This document shows, in pieces, positions 42,249 through 51,557 of a stretch of 64,000 nt of DNA (its first letter is position 1; each line of letters starts with the position of its first letter). Both the position numbers and the translations under genes were made by a program. This DNA is from Streptomyces sp. NBC_01275 (GTDB taxonomy: Bacteria > Actinomycetota > Actinomycetes > Streptomycetales > Streptomycetaceae): the NCBI RefSeq assembly GCF_026340655.1, contig NZ_JAPEOZ010000001.1, forward strand, positions 9,672,001 through 9,736,000. The letters are read 5' to 3'. The notes below the pieces were generated by a model, which searched no databases, had not been told where the DNA came from, and saw only the letters and a list, made by a program, of their open reading frames with translations.

Positions 42249-45215
42249 CGCGAGCAGTCCCTCGCGATGGGCGATCGCCACCGCCTCCGTACGGCTCGCC
42301 GCGCCCACCTTGGCGAGGATGTGGGAGACGTGCACGCTCGCCGTCTTGCCGCTGATGAACAGCTCCTCGCCGATCTGCCGGTTGCTGCGCCCGAGGGCGA
42401 GCAGACGCAGCACGTCCTGCTCCCGGGCGGTGAGCGAGGCCGACCGGTCCGCGGCCGACGGCGCGGAGTCCGCGAGCCGACCCCGGCGGATCAGGGCGTC
42501 CACCCGCTCCAGCAGAGGAGCCGCGCCCAGTCGTACGGCGGTCTCCCGGGCGGCGTGGGCCTCGGCGGCCGCCTCCTCGCGCCGTTCGGCCGCCAGCAGG
42601 GCCTCGGCGCAGCGCAGTCGGCAGCGCGCCCGTTCGTAGGCGTCGCCGTAGTCGAACGCGGCCACCGCCTTCGCCCAGGCCGTCGCGTCCGGACCGACGG
42701 CGGCCCAGGCCCGCTCCGCTTCGGCGCGGGCCAGCCAGGCGCGCCCCTCCGGGCCCTGCGGCAGGCCGCTCTGGCCGTGCAGGGCCACCGTCCTCGCCGA
42801 CTTCAGCAGGTCGTCCGCGGTGGCCGACCAGTGGCGGGCCGCCGTCTCGTCGCCGGTGCGCCGCGCCTGCGCGGCCGCGTCGGCGACCGCCGAGAGGGCC
42901 AGCGCGGCGAGCCGGACGGTGACGTCGGGGAGCGTCCCCGCGTCGTCGGTGAGAGCTTCGACGGAGGACCGCATCCGGGCCACCGCCGCCTCGGCGTCGC
43001 CCCGCAGCGCGGCCGCGTCGGTCAGCACGATGCCCGCGACGAGCGTCGCCATCCAGTCGAAGGGCCCCTCCGTCAGCGCCAGGGCCCGCTCGACGACGCC
43101 CGGCTCACCGCGCGCCAAGCCGACCGACAGGGCGGGACCGACCGTGTAGCCGCCGGCCGAGGGCAGCACGGCCTGGTCGACCGACGCCGTCCGTACGCAC
43201 TCGTCCCAGCGGCCCAGCGTGTAGAGCAGCAGCAGATGCAGATACCGCATCTCCAGGGGATAGGGCGAGGACAGCAGACCCGCTCTGCGGGCCCGGTCCA
43301 GGCCCTCGGCCAGCCAGGGCAGGGACTCCTCCAGCTCCCCGGCCTCGTAGGAGCCGATGGCCAGGTTGAACAGGGCGCGCATCTCCACGGGCGCGTTGCC
43401 TGCACGCCGGGCCAGCTCACGGGCCTCCTTCAGCCGGTCGCGGGCCGCGGGAGAACGGCGGCCGTCCCCCTCCACGGTGGCCAGCGAGATCAGCAGGTCG
43501 GCCCGGGCGTCCGCCAGGTCCAGCCGCTCGGCGACGGCCAGGGCCTGGTGGGCGACGCGCAGTGCGGTCTCGGAGTCGCCGACCTGACGTGCCGCCAGGA
43601 CATGCGTGGCCGCGGCCCACACCCACGTCGGGGACGGCGGCTCGGCGGGGATCATGGCCAGCGCCTCGCTGCTGTAGCCGAAGGCGGCGCTGAGACTGTC
43701 GACGCCCATGAGGGTGCCGGCCAGCGTGTACCGCACGCGTGCGGCCAGTTCGGAGTCGGTGTCCCGGCCCACGCCCGCGAGAGCGGCCCGGGTCAGGGAG
43801 ACCGCGCGATGCGCCTCCCCTGCATGTGCGGCCGCCGCCGAGGCGCGCAGCATCAGCGTCACCCGGTCGCTTCCCTCGCCGGGCGGCCGGGACGACGGAT
43901 CCACCGCCGGCCACAGGTCGAGGGCGGCCTCCAGGTGGTGCAGCTCCTCGGCGGGCGCGCCGACCCGGCGGGCGTGGTCGGCTGCCTCCAGCGAGGCGGC
44001 GAGGGCCTCCACCGGGTCGTGGCTCTCGCGGTAGTGGTGGGCGCGCTCCGCGGCCGTCTCCGGGCGCCGGCCCCGTCCGGCGAGGAGCCGCGCGAACGCC
44101 CCGTGCAGCCGCCCCCGTTCACCCGGGAGCAGATCCGCGTACACCGCCTCGCGGGCGAGCGCGTGCCGGAAGGCGTACGTGTCGTCGGCGCCGGAGACGA
44201 GCAGCTGACGGCCGACGGCCTCGCGCAGCGCCGTCTCCAGCTCCTCCTCGGGCAGTCCGACCGCGTCCCGCAGCAGGTCGTGCTCGACGCGCCGTCCGGC
44301 GACGGCCGCCGTGCGCAGCACCTGCTGGGCGGTCTCGGAGAGCTGCTCCACGCGGATGAGGAGGAGGTCGGCCAGCCCGCTGGGCACCCCGCCCGCCGCC
44401 GGGTCCGTGGCGGCGAGCAGCTCCTCCGCGTAGAAGGCGTTGCCCTCGGCGCGCTCCACGATCCGGCGCACCGTCGCCTCCGGCAGCGGACGCTCCTCCA
44501 GCGCGCGCACCAGCCGGGTCACCTCGGCGTCCGCCAGGGGCCGCAGCTCCAGCCGGTCCACGGCCGGCAGCCGCACCAGCTCGGCCAGCAGCGGACGCAG
44601 GGGATGGCGGCGGTGCAGGTCGTCCGCGCGGTAGGAGGCCAGCACCGCCAGCCGGTGCGCCGCGCCGCCGGCCGGCCGTTGCAGCAGGCCCCGGCTGAGC
44701 AGGAAGCGCAGCAGGTCCCGGGAGGACTGGTCGGCCCAGTGCAGGTCCTCCAGGACGAGCAGCAGCGGCGCGACCTCCGCGAGGTCGGCGAGCAGGCCCG
44801 CCATCCCTTCGAACAGCCGCAGCCGGTCTCCCTCACCGCCTGAGCGCGTGGGGGGACCGCCATCCTCCCGTACGGCGTCCGTGCCCGCGCCCAGCAGTCG
44901 GTCGACCACCGGATGCGCGGCGAGCGCGGCCGTGCACCGCTCGTCGGCGGCGAGCACGCTCAGAATCTCCGTGAACGGCAGATAGGGCAGTCCGACGTCG
45001 CCGAGGTCGACGCAGTGCCCGGTGAGCACCGTCATGCCCGAGCGCGCGGCCCGCGCGGCGACCTCGTCCAGCACCCGCGTCTTGCCCACCCCGGCGTCCC
45101 CGGCGACCAGCACCGCGCGTGCCTCACCGTCCCGGGCGCGCTCGAGCACGCCGAAGAGCCGGGCGAGTTCCTCGTCCCGGCCGATGAACGGAGTGGCGAA
45201 CACGGTCTGCGGCAC
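42225..45215 (-). CDS. LuxR-family LAL transcriptional regulator (MalT-like ATPase)
   Basis: This 996-residue protein has an N-terminal AAA/STAND ATPase with Walker A GDAGVGKTRV (about 44-53) and Walker B LLLVLEDLHWAD. A long TPR-like helical middle region follows. The C-terminal LuxR helix-turn-helix is LTAREQDVLRLLALGRSNRQIGEELFISGKTASVHVSHIL. LAL proteins are ATP-driven activators, often of secondary metabolism or sugar use. The ATG at 45215 starts MPQTVFATPFIGRDEEL. The target genes are not evident; the neighbours are an M4 protease and a signalling operon. Confidence 0.93.
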   Translation of the reverse strand: MPQTVFATPFIGRDEELARLFGVLERARDGEARAVLVAGDAGVGKTRVLDEVAARAARSGMTVLTGHCVDLGDVGLPYLPFTEILSVLAADERCTAALAAHPVVDRLLGAGTDAVREDGGPPTRSGGEGDRLRLFEGMAGLLADLAEVAPLLLVLEDLHWADQSSRDLLRFLLSRGLLQRPAGGAAHRLAVLASYRADDLHRRHPLRPLLAELVRLPAVDRLELRPLADAEVTRLVRALEERPLPEATVRRIVERAEGNAFYAEELLAATDPAAGGVPSGLADLLLIRVEQLSETAQQVLRTAAVAGRRVEHDLLRDAVGLPEEELETALREAVGRQLLVSGADDTYAFRHALAREAVYADLLPGERGRLHGAFARLLAGRGRRPETAAERAHHYRESHDPVEALAASLEAADHARRVGAPAEELHHLEAALDLWPAVDPSSRPPGEGSDRVTLMLRASAAAAHAGEAHRAVSLTRAALAGVGRDTDSELAARVRYTLAGTLMGVDSLSAAFGYSSEALAMIPAEPPSPTWVWAAATHVLAARQVGDSETALRVAHQALAVAERLDLADARADLLISLATVEGDGRRSPAARDRLKEARELARRAGNAPVEMRALFNLAIGSYEAGELEESLPWLAEGLDRARRAGLLSSPYPLEMRYLHLLLLYTLGRWDECVRTASVDQAVLPSAGGYTVGPALSVGLARGEPGVVERALALTEGPFDWMATLVAGIVLTDAAALRGDAEAAVARMRSSVEALTDDAGTLPDVTVRLAALALSAVADAAAQARRTGDETAARHWSATADDLLKSARTVALHGQSGLPQGPEGRAWLARAEAERAWAAVGPDATAWAKAVAAFDYGDAYERARCRLRCAEALLAAERREEAAAEAHAARETAVRLGAAPLLERVDALIRRGRLADSAPSAADRSASLTAREQDVLRLLALGRSNRQIGEELFISGKTASVHVSHILAKVGAASRTEAVAIAHREGLLAPEAGGSG

Positions 45216-45284
45216 GGCTCCATCCTGGCACGCGGCACTGACACCGACGGCTGCGACCAGGAACGGAGCCCTGCCGGACCGGTC

Positions 45285-45638
45285 TCAACGGCGCAGCGAC
45301 CGCGCCCAGTCCGCCGGCACCCGCCCGGCCGGCCCCGGCACCGACTGGTCCGCCGGGTGGCTGACCGGAGGGGCCAGCTCGGGCCCGGACTCGTACAGCT
45401 CGTCGGTGGAGTAGTCCCAGAACCACTCCTCGCCCGGCTCGAAGCTGCGCACCAGGGGATGCCCGGTCGTCTTGTAGTGGCCGGTGGCGTGCTGGGCGGG
45501 GGAGGAGTCGCAGCAGCCGACGTGACCGCAGGTCGCACAGCGCCGCAGATGGAACCACCAGCCGCCGGCCGCGTCGCAGTCCACACAGCCGCTGCCGCTG
45601 GGCGGGACGCTCGGGTCGATGGCGTTGCCGTCGGTCAT
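45285..45638 (-). CDS. UBP-type zinc finger protein
   Basis: This 117-residue protein is essentially one ZnF-UBP module: GCVDCDAAGGWWFHLRRC, CGHVGCCDSS and the His cluster HATGHYKTTGHPLVRSF. In eukaryotes this fold binds the free C-terminal Gly-Gly of ubiquitin. In actinomycetes it occurs alone with unknown ligands. Its ATG overlaps the stop of the histidine kinase gene (ATGA), making it the third member of a coupled operon. The tail after about 85 is Pro-rich and unconserved. Confidence 0.9.
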   Translation of the reverse strand: MTDGNAIDPSVPPSGSGCVDCDAAGGWWFHLRRCATCGHVGCCDSSPAQHATGHYKTTGHPLVRSFEPGEEWFWDYSTDELYESGPELAPPVSHPADQSVPGPAGRVPADWARSLRR

Positions 45639-47155
45639 GCGGGCTCCTCGGCGTTCAGGGCGGTCTCGGCGTTCACGGGGGTCCCGGCGTCCCGGACGGA
45701 CTCGGACTCGGACTCGGAGTCGGGTTCGGCGGCGGTGAGCGGCAGCAGGACCTGGAAGCGGGTGTCGCCCGGCGCGGAGTCGACGTGGAGTTCGCCGTGG
45801 TGCTTGTTGACGACGATCCGCCAGGAGATGTCCAGACCGAGCCCGGTGCCCTCGCCCACCGGCTTGGTGGTGAAGAAGGGGTCGAAGATACGGCTGCGGA
45901 TGTCCGGCGGGATGCCCGGCCCGGTGTCGCGGAACTCCACCAGCAGCCGGTCGCCGTCCAGCGCCGTCCGCACGGTCAACGTGCCCTCCCCGCCGGTGCT
46001 GTCGATGGCGAAGACGGCGTTGTCGACGAGGTTGGTCCACACCTGGTTGAGCTCCGCCGGGTAGGCCGGGACCTCCGGGACCGTACGGTCGTATTCCTTG
46101 ACGACCTCGATGCGCTGCCCGATCTTTCCCGACAGCATCAGCAGGGTGCTGTCGAGGAGTTCGTGGACGTCGACGACCCGGTAGGGGGCGCGGTCCAGCT
46201 GCGAGTACTGCTTGGCGGCGTCGACGAGGTGCGAGATACGGGTGGTGGAGTCGCCGATCTCGTCCATCAACAGCTCGGTCTCGACCGTGTAGTTGAGCCA
46301 CCCGATCGCGTTCGGCAGGATGTCCGCGTCCACGGCCGCCGCGACCTGCTCCAGCCAGTCCACGTCCAGCCCCGCCTGCACGAAGACCGGCGCGATCCGC
46401 CAGCCGTCCGTGATGTCGTGGTCGTCGAGCCAGTCGGTGAGCGTGTCCTCCCGGTCGGAGGCCTCCAGGGGGCTCAACACCGGTGCCTTGGCGACCAGTT
46501 CGGCCGTGCGCTCCTGGATCTCGACCAGCCGGGCCAGCGCGTCCGGGTCGTATCCGCCGGACGCGATGATGCCGAGCTTGTGCCGCATCTTCGCCACCCG
46601 CTCGCGCAGCGTGGCGGTCGCGCGGACCGCCGCCGCGGCCGGGTTGTTGAGCTCGTGGGTGAGGCCGGCCGACAACGAGCCCAGGGCCAGCAGCCGTTCC
46701 CGCTGGCCGATGGCCCGCTGGGCGTTCTTCGAGCCGAAGAAGAGGCCCTCCAGCAGATGTGCGGCCATCGGGAACCACTCCCGCATGACGGCCGAGAACG
46801 ACTCGGCGGGCAGCACGAAGAACCGCGTCGGCTCCGTCACCCGCATCGAGTTGTTGTAGACCTGCGGCACCCGGTCCCCGAGATACGCGGTCATGGCCCC
46901 CGAGTACACCCCGCGCTGCGAGGTGCGGTTCACCTCGATGTCGTCCGCGCCGACCCGGCGGGACAGCACGACGGCGCCCTCGATCATCACGTAGAAGCAG
47001 GTCGCCGGCTCGCCCTCGGCGTACACCGGACCGGGCTCGAAGAGCTCCACCCGGCCCTCGCTGCACAGCCGTCCGAGCTGCTCGGGGGAGAGCTTCTCGA
47101 ACAGGAACAGCGCCCCGACCTCGGCGGGGCTGCACGGCATCAACCGCCCGCTCAT
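45635..47155 (-). CDS. Histidine kinase with N-terminal cyclic-nucleotide-type sensor domain
   Basis: This 506-residue soluble kinase has a CRP-like sensor at about 12-130 (LFEKLSPEQLGRLCSEGRVELFEPGPVYAEGEPATCFYVMIEG is read across 18-60). The dimerisation/phosphoacceptor helix is GLTHELNNPAA (His167) and the HATPase domain has N-box NLVDNAVFAI, G1 DTGPGIPP and G2 GEGTGLGLDI. A Ser/Glu-rich tail follows. It overlaps both neighbours by ATGA. It probably phosphorylates the receiver domain of the upstream flavoenzyme. The small-molecule ligand of the sensor is unknown. Confidence 0.93.
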   Translation of the reverse strand: MSGRLMPCSPAEVGALFLFEKLSPEQLGRLCSEGRVELFEPGPVYAEGEPATCFYVMIEGAVVLSRRVGADDIEVNRTSQRGVYSGAMTAYLGDRVPQVYNNSMRVTEPTRFFVLPAESFSAVMREWFPMAAHLLEGLFFGSKNAQRAIGQRERLLALGSLSAGLTHELNNPAAAAVRATATLRERVAKMRHKLGIIASGGYDPDALARLVEIQERTAELVAKAPVLSPLEASDREDTLTDWLDDHDITDGWRIAPVFVQAGLDVDWLEQVAAAVDADILPNAIGWLNYTVETELLMDEIGDSTTRISHLVDAAKQYSQLDRAPYRVVDVHELLDSTLLMLSGKIGQRIEVVKEYDRTVPEVPAYPAELNQVWTNLVDNAVFAIDSTGGEGTLTVRTALDGDRLLVEFRDTGPGIPPDIRSRIFDPFFTTKPVGEGTGLGLDISWRIVVNKHHGELHVDSAPGDTRFQVLLPLTAAEPDSESESESVRDAGTPVNAETALNAEEPA

Positions 47156-48828
47156 GACTGCTCCAGATACCGGTGGACGAGCATCACGGCCATGGCTCCC
47201 TCTCCTACGGCGGACGCGACGCGCTTGGCGGACTCCGCGCGCGCGTCGCCCGCCACGAACACGCCGGGAATGTTGGTCTCCAGGTGGTACGGCGGCCGGT
47301 CCAGCTCCCAGCTCGCCGGCGGCCGCCCGTCCGGCGTGAGGTCGGGCCCGGCCAGGATGAAGCCGCGCTCGTCGCGCAGCACGGCGCCGTCCAGCCAGTC
47401 GGTGAGCGGGGCCGCGCCGATGAACACGAACATCCACTGCGCGTCCACGAGTTCACTTGCGCCGCTGTCCACGTCCCGCAGTGTCAGCTGCTCCAGCCGG
47501 CCGGAGCCGTGCGCGGCGTCGACGACCGTGCGGGTGCGCACGGTGATGTTGGGCGCCTCCTCGATCTGCTGGATCAGGTAGTACGACATCGACGCGGCCA
47601 GGGACTCCCCGCGCACCAGCAGCGTGACGGACTTGGCGCCCTTCGCCAGGTGCATCGCCGCCTGTCCGGCCGAGTTGGCGCCGCCCACGATGTACACGTC
47701 CTGCCCCTGGCAGGCGGCCGCCTCGGTGAGCGCCGACCCGTAGAACACCCCGCAGCCGGTCAGGTCGTCGCAGCCCGGGGCCGCCAGCTGCCGGTAGGAC
47801 ACGCCCGTCGCGAGGATCACGCTGTGCGCGGCCACCGCCGAGCCGTCCGAGAACCGGACCACCCGCGCCGATCCGTTGACCTCCAGGCCCGTCACCTCGC
47901 GCGCGGTGAGGATCTCGGCCCCGAACTTGGCGGCCTGCCGCCGCGCCCGGTCGGTGAGCTGCGCGCCGGACACGCCGTCGGGGAAACCCAGGTAGTTCTC
48001 GATGCGCGAGCTCTGCCCGGCCTGTCCGCCGGTCGCCGACCGCTCCACGAGCACCGTCCGCAGCCCCTCCGACGCCCCGTACACGGCCGAGCCGAGCCCG
48101 GCCGGGCCGCCGCCGATCACCACGAGGTCGTAGAACTCGGCCGTCGGCGTCGTCGCCAGGCCCACGCGGGCGGCCAGCTCGGGTGAATCCGGCTCGAGAA
48201 GCGGCTCGCCCTCCTGGGTGATCACCAGCGGCAGCCGCTGTCCGTCCGCACCGGCCGCGGCCAGCAGCCGCCGCCCCTCGGGGTCGTCGGCCGAGTACCA
48301 GCGGTAGGGCACCTGGTTGCGGGCCAGGAACTCCCGCACCTCCGAGGAGCGCGCCGACCAGCGGTGTCCGACGACCTTGGTGGCGGGCACCGGCCGGTAG
48401 TCGCTGTTGCGCCAGGCGTCCAGCAGATCGTCCAGGACGGGGTAGAGCTTCTCCTCCGGCGGGTCCCACGGCTTCAGCAGATAGTGGTCGAGGTCGACGA
48501 CGTTGATCGCGTCGATCGCCGCGTTGGTGTCGGCGTACGCGGTCAGCAGCACGCGCCGCGCGCCCGGGTACACGTCCAGGGCCTCTTCCAGGAACTCGAT
48601 GCCGTTCATCTGCGGCATCCGGTAGTCGGCCAGGATCACGGCCACCAGGTCGCCGCGCAGCTTCAGCTCGCGCAGCGCCTCCAGCGCGGACTCCCCGGAC
48701 TCCGCGCGCACGATCCGGTACGAGGCGCCGTAGCGGCGTCGCAGGTCACGGGCGACGGCACGGGAGACCCCCGGGTCGTCGTCCACGGTCAGGATGACGG
48801 TCCGCGCTGTATCGGCGGCCTGTGCCAT
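47152..48828 (-). CDS. Response regulator / thioredoxin-reductase-like flavoprotein fusion
   Basis: The 558 residues form three modules. A receiver domain covers 10-140, with acidic pocket VDDDP, Asp68 in ILADYRMP, Thr96 and Lys119. A glutaredoxin-like linker domain at about 148-225 has SARSS where CxxC would be. A TrxR-like FAD/NADPH module covers 233-558 (GGGPAGLGSAVYG, GGQAGQSSRIENYLGFP, GGANSAGQAAMHLA, GVFVAGDARAE). The redox CxxC of TrxR is absent; only Cys361 and Cys375 lie in that region. It is first in the operon, with GGGGTGGAG before the ATG. Phosphorylation probably controls its flavin activity. Confidence 0.92.
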   Translation of the reverse strand: MAQAADTARTVILTVDDDPGVSRAVARDLRRRYGASYRIVRAESGESALEALRELKLRGDLVAVILADYRMPQMNGIEFLEEALDVYPGARRVLLTAYADTNAAIDAINVVDLDHYLLKPWDPPEEKLYPVLDDLLDAWRNSDYRPVPATKVVGHRWSARSSEVREFLARNQVPYRWYSADDPEGRRLLAAAGADGQRLPLVITQEGEPLLEPDSPELAARVGLATTPTAEFYDLVVIGGGPAGLGSAVYGASEGLRTVLVERSATGGQAGQSSRIENYLGFPDGVSGAQLTDRARRQAAKFGAEILTAREVTGLEVNGSARVVRFSDGSAVAAHSVILATGVSYRQLAAPGCDDLTGCGVFYGSALTEAAACQGQDVYIVGGANSAGQAAMHLAKGAKSVTLLVRGESLAASMSYYLIQQIEEAPNITVRTRTVVDAAHGSGRLEQLTLRDVDSGASELVDAQWMFVFIGAAPLTDWLDGAVLRDERGFILAGPDLTPDGRPPASWELDRPPYHLETNIPGVFVAGDARAESAKRVASAVGEGAMAVMLVHRYLEQS

Positions 48829-48981
48829 ACGTCTCCACCCCGAGAACGGTCAGAAATCGCGGCACGACGAACCCCGCGCCGGATTCGCCCATCGTATGTT
48901 CGATCGCCCCGGTTCGCTCGGAGTCGCCGGGGACGGTGCGCTCCCGGTACAAGGTCGGGGCGCGCAGGGGCAACGCGCGCT

Positions 48982-49335
48982 TCAGCCGTGCCGAGCCGCG
49001 AGCACACAGAACTCGTTGCCCTCGGGGTCGGCCAGCACCACCCAGGACTGCTCGCCCTGGCCCACGTCGACGTGGCGCGCGCCCAGGGACAGCAGGCGGG
49101 CCACCTCGGCCGCCTGGTCGTCCGGGCGGAAGTCCAGGTGGAGCCGGTTCTTCACCGACCTGCTCTCCTCGACCGCGACGAAGAGGAGGCCGGGGAGCCG
49201 GTCCGGGGCGGGTCTGATCTCGTACTCGTCGGACGCGTCGTCGACCACGACCCAGCCGAGGGCCGCGGCCCACCAGCGGCCCAGCGCCACCGGATCGGCC
49301 GCGTCGACGACTGTCTGTTCCCATTCCAGACTCAT
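48982..49335 (-). CDS. Small VOC-family (glyoxalase-like) protein
   Basis: This 117-residue single VOC domain has WEQTVVDAADPVALGRWWAAALGW, RLHLDFRPDDQAAEV and the typical C-terminal WVVLADPEGNEFCVL. It belongs to the uncharacterised Glyoxalase_6-type group common in Streptomyces. It lies 153 bases beyond the start of the flavoprotein gene, on the same strand and upstream of it, and is divergent from the universal stress gene. Confidence 0.88.
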   Translation of the reverse strand: MSLEWEQTVVDAADPVALGRWWAAALGWVVVDDASDEYEIRPAPDRLPGLLFVAVEESRSVKNRLHLDFRPDDQAAEVARLLSLGARHVDVGQGEQSWVVLADPEGNEFCVLAARHG

Positions 49336-49396
49336 GCGCTCCAGCGTAGTGAAGACTGGCCGGGTACGGATGATCTTTACGCAGGGAGGCCACGGG

Positions 49397-50269
49397 ATGA
49401 CGAGCCCGATCACGGCAGGGGTCGACGGGACGGACGAGAGCCTCGCCGCGCTGGCCTGGGCGGCGCGCGAGGCCGTCCGGTGCGAGCGGGAGCTGCGGGT
49501 GGTGCACGTCTGGCGGTTCCAGCCGGACGCGGCGGCCGACGTCGCCGACCGGGACGCGCAGGAACGGTGGGTGTGGCACTCCGTACGGAAGGCGGTGACG
49601 GAGGCCGCCGAGCGGCACCCCGGACTTCCGGTCACCACCGACGTCCTGGAGGGCCCGGCCGTGGAGACGCTGGTCGCCGCCGCTGCCGAGGCCCACACCC
49701 TGGTCCTCGGCTCGCGCGGGCACGGCCCGTTCGTCGGGTTCCTGCTGGGCTCGGTCGGCCAGGGGGTGATCGCCGAGGCCGCGCGCCCGGTGGTCCTGGT
49801 CCGGGCCGGCGACCGGCCGTCGTCCGAGGCGGCGGGCCGGGAGATCGTCGTCGGCCAGCAGGGCGAGCCGGAGGACAGCGCCCCCGCGCTGCGGTTCGCG
49901 TTCGAGACGGCGGCGGCCCGCGGCGCGTCGGTCCGGGCGGTACGGGCCTGGACGCTGCCGCCGGTGTTCGCCTACAGCCCCGGTTCGCTCAAGCTCCTCG
50001 ACGACGCCGGCGGCCCGGAGCCGTTCGAGAAGAAGGCGCTGGCCGAGGCCGTGGCGCCGTGGCGGGAGCGGTTCCCGGACGTGCCGGTGGTCGAGCACGT
50101 GGAGATGGGCAGCGCGGGGCAGGTGCTGCTGGCGGTGGCCGGGCGGGCGCAGCTCATGGTGGTCGGCCGCAGGGTCCACCGCACGGCCGTGGGCGCCCGC
50201 ATCGGCTCCGTCGCACACGGCGTCCTGCACCACGCGGACTGCCCGGTCGCCGTCGTGCCCCACGACTGA
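49397..50269 (+). CDS. Universal stress protein with two Usp domains
   Basis: This 290-residue protein has tandem Usp folds (about 3-142 and 152-288). The first carries an ATP-binding signature GSRGHGPFVGFLLGSVGQGVI and VDGTDESLAALAWAA. The second has GRRVHRTAVGARIGSVAHGVLHHADCPVAVV. GGGAGG precedes the ATG at 49397. Paired Usp proteins in actinomycetes are induced by hypoxia or stationary phase. It is divergent from a small VOC gene. Confidence 0.93.
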   Translation: MTSPITAGVDGTDESLAALAWAAREAVRCERELRVVHVWRFQPDAAADVADRDAQERWVWHSVRKAVTEAAERHPGLPVTTDVLEGPAVETLVAAAAEAHTLVLGSRGHGPFVGFLLGSVGQGVIAEAARPVVLVRAGDRPSSEAAGREIVVGQQGEPEDSAPALRFAFETAAARGASVRAVRAWTLPPVFAYSPGSLKLLDDAGGPEPFEKKALAEAVAPWRERFPDVPVVEHVEMGSAGQVLLAVAGRAQLMVVGRRVHRTAVGARIGSVAHGVLHHADCPVAVVPHD

Positions 50270-50312
50270 CCCACCGGGCCGACCCGTTCCGCCTGTTCCG
50301 GCCTGTTCCGGT

Positions 50313-51548
50313 CTACTCCGGGACGGTCGGCTCCAGGGTCTCCCGGGCCTTGGGCAGGATCTTCTCGATGTAGTCCTCGACCGCGGTGTCGAGCCCGATG
50401 TCGTGCTGCGCGTGCTCCGACAGGTACCAGCGGTGTTCGAGGAGCTCGTGGTAGATCTCCGCCGGGTCCATGGAGCCGCGCAGCTCGAGCGGCACGGCGC
50501 GCACGGTGGGCCGGAAGACGTCCCGGACCCACCGGTGCGCCAGCACCTCGGGGCGGGCCGCGAGCGGGTCGCCGGGCGCGTAGTCGTCCTGGGTCGCCAT
50601 CCAGCTCTCCAGGTCGTTCAGCAGCCGCCGGGCCTGGTTCTCCTCGGCGTCCAGTCCGGTCAGCCGCAGCAGCTGCCGCTGGTGGTGGCCGGCGTCGACG
50701 ACCTTCGGCACGAAGGTGACGGTGTCGCCGTTGGCGGAGTGCTCGATCTGCATCTCGGCGACGTCGAAGCCCAGCTCGTTGAGCCGGCGGATCCGGCGCT
50801 CGATGTACTGGTACTTGCCCGCCGGGTACACCGAGACGCGGGTTAGCTCCTCCCACAGCTCCCCGTAGCGGCCGCAGATCTCCATGCCGAACTCGATCGC
50901 GTCCACCGACGGGTGCAGCGCCCCGGACGCCTCCAGGTCGAGCAGCTCGCCGCTGATGTTGACGCGGGCGAGGTCCAGGTCGTACTCGCGCTGGCCGGTG
51001 CTCAGCTGCGGGTGCAGGTCGCCGGTCTCGGCGTCGACGAGATAGGCGGCGTAGGCTCCCGCGTCCCGCCGGAACAGGGTGTTGGACAGCGAGCAGTCGC
51101 CCCACGCGAACCCGGCGAGGTGCAGCCGCACCAGGAGCACGGCGAGCGCGTCCATCAGCCGGTGCATGGTCGCCGGCCGCATGGTCGTCTCGAACATCGA
51201 GCGGTACGGCATCGAGCCGCCCAGGTGCCGGGTGACCAGCACCGACTCCAGGGCGTCGCCGGCGTCGTCGGCGCGGCCGGTGACGACGGCCAGCGGGTCG
51301 ACGGCCGGGATGCCGAGCCGGTCCAGATCGCGCAGCAGCTCGTACTCGCGCAGCGCGGGCCGCTGGGCGAGCTCCTTGACGGCGATCACCTCGTCGCCGG
51401 CCCGGGCGTAGCGCACCACGTGACGGGAGATGCCGCGCGGCAGCGGGACGAGGACCTCTTCGGGCCACTCCTCCAGGGGCAGGTGCCAGGGCAGCTCCAG
51501 CAGGAGTGCCGGATGCTCCGGGTTGGTGGCGCTGATCTGCAAAGCCAT
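50313..51548 (-). CDS. DUF4032 protein with kinase-like core
   Basis: This 411-residue actinobacterial protein has an N-terminal half resembling an atypical kinase/APH fold (VIAVKELAQRPALREYELLRDL; WGDCSLSNTLFRRDAGAYAAYLVDAETG). A conserved C-terminal DUF4032 domain follows (QARRLLNDLESWMA, GDPLAARPEVLAHRWVRDVFRP, EIYHELLEHRWYLSE). The Asp of GDCSLSN and the VDAETG acid could bind ATP-Mg. Biochemical role unknown. It is followed upstream by a metallo-hydrolase gene 10 bases from its start, so the two are likely co-transcribed. Confidence 0.9.
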   Translation of the reverse strand: MALQISATNPEHPALLLELPWHLPLEEWPEEVLVPLPRGISRHVVRYARAGDEVIAVKELAQRPALREYELLRDLDRLGIPAVDPLAVVTGRADDAGDALESVLVTRHLGGSMPYRSMFETTMRPATMHRLMDALAVLLVRLHLAGFAWGDCSLSNTLFRRDAGAYAAYLVDAETGDLHPQLSTGQREYDLDLARVNISGELLDLEASGALHPSVDAIEFGMEICGRYGELWEELTRVSVYPAGKYQYIERRIRRLNELGFDVAEMQIEHSANGDTVTFVPKVVDAGHHQRQLLRLTGLDAEENQARRLLNDLESWMATQDDYAPGDPLAARPEVLAHRWVRDVFRPTVRAVPLELRGSMDPAEIYHELLEHRWYLSEHAQHDIGLDTAVEDYIEKILPKARETLEPTVPE

Positions 51549-51557
51549 GGCCTGACC

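Noticed and set aside
48912..48926. ClgR-like motif GTTCGCT-N4-GTCG upstream of the receiver-flavoprotein operon
   Set aside because: One mismatch to the motif I recall and no second site; such near matches are frequent in this base composition.
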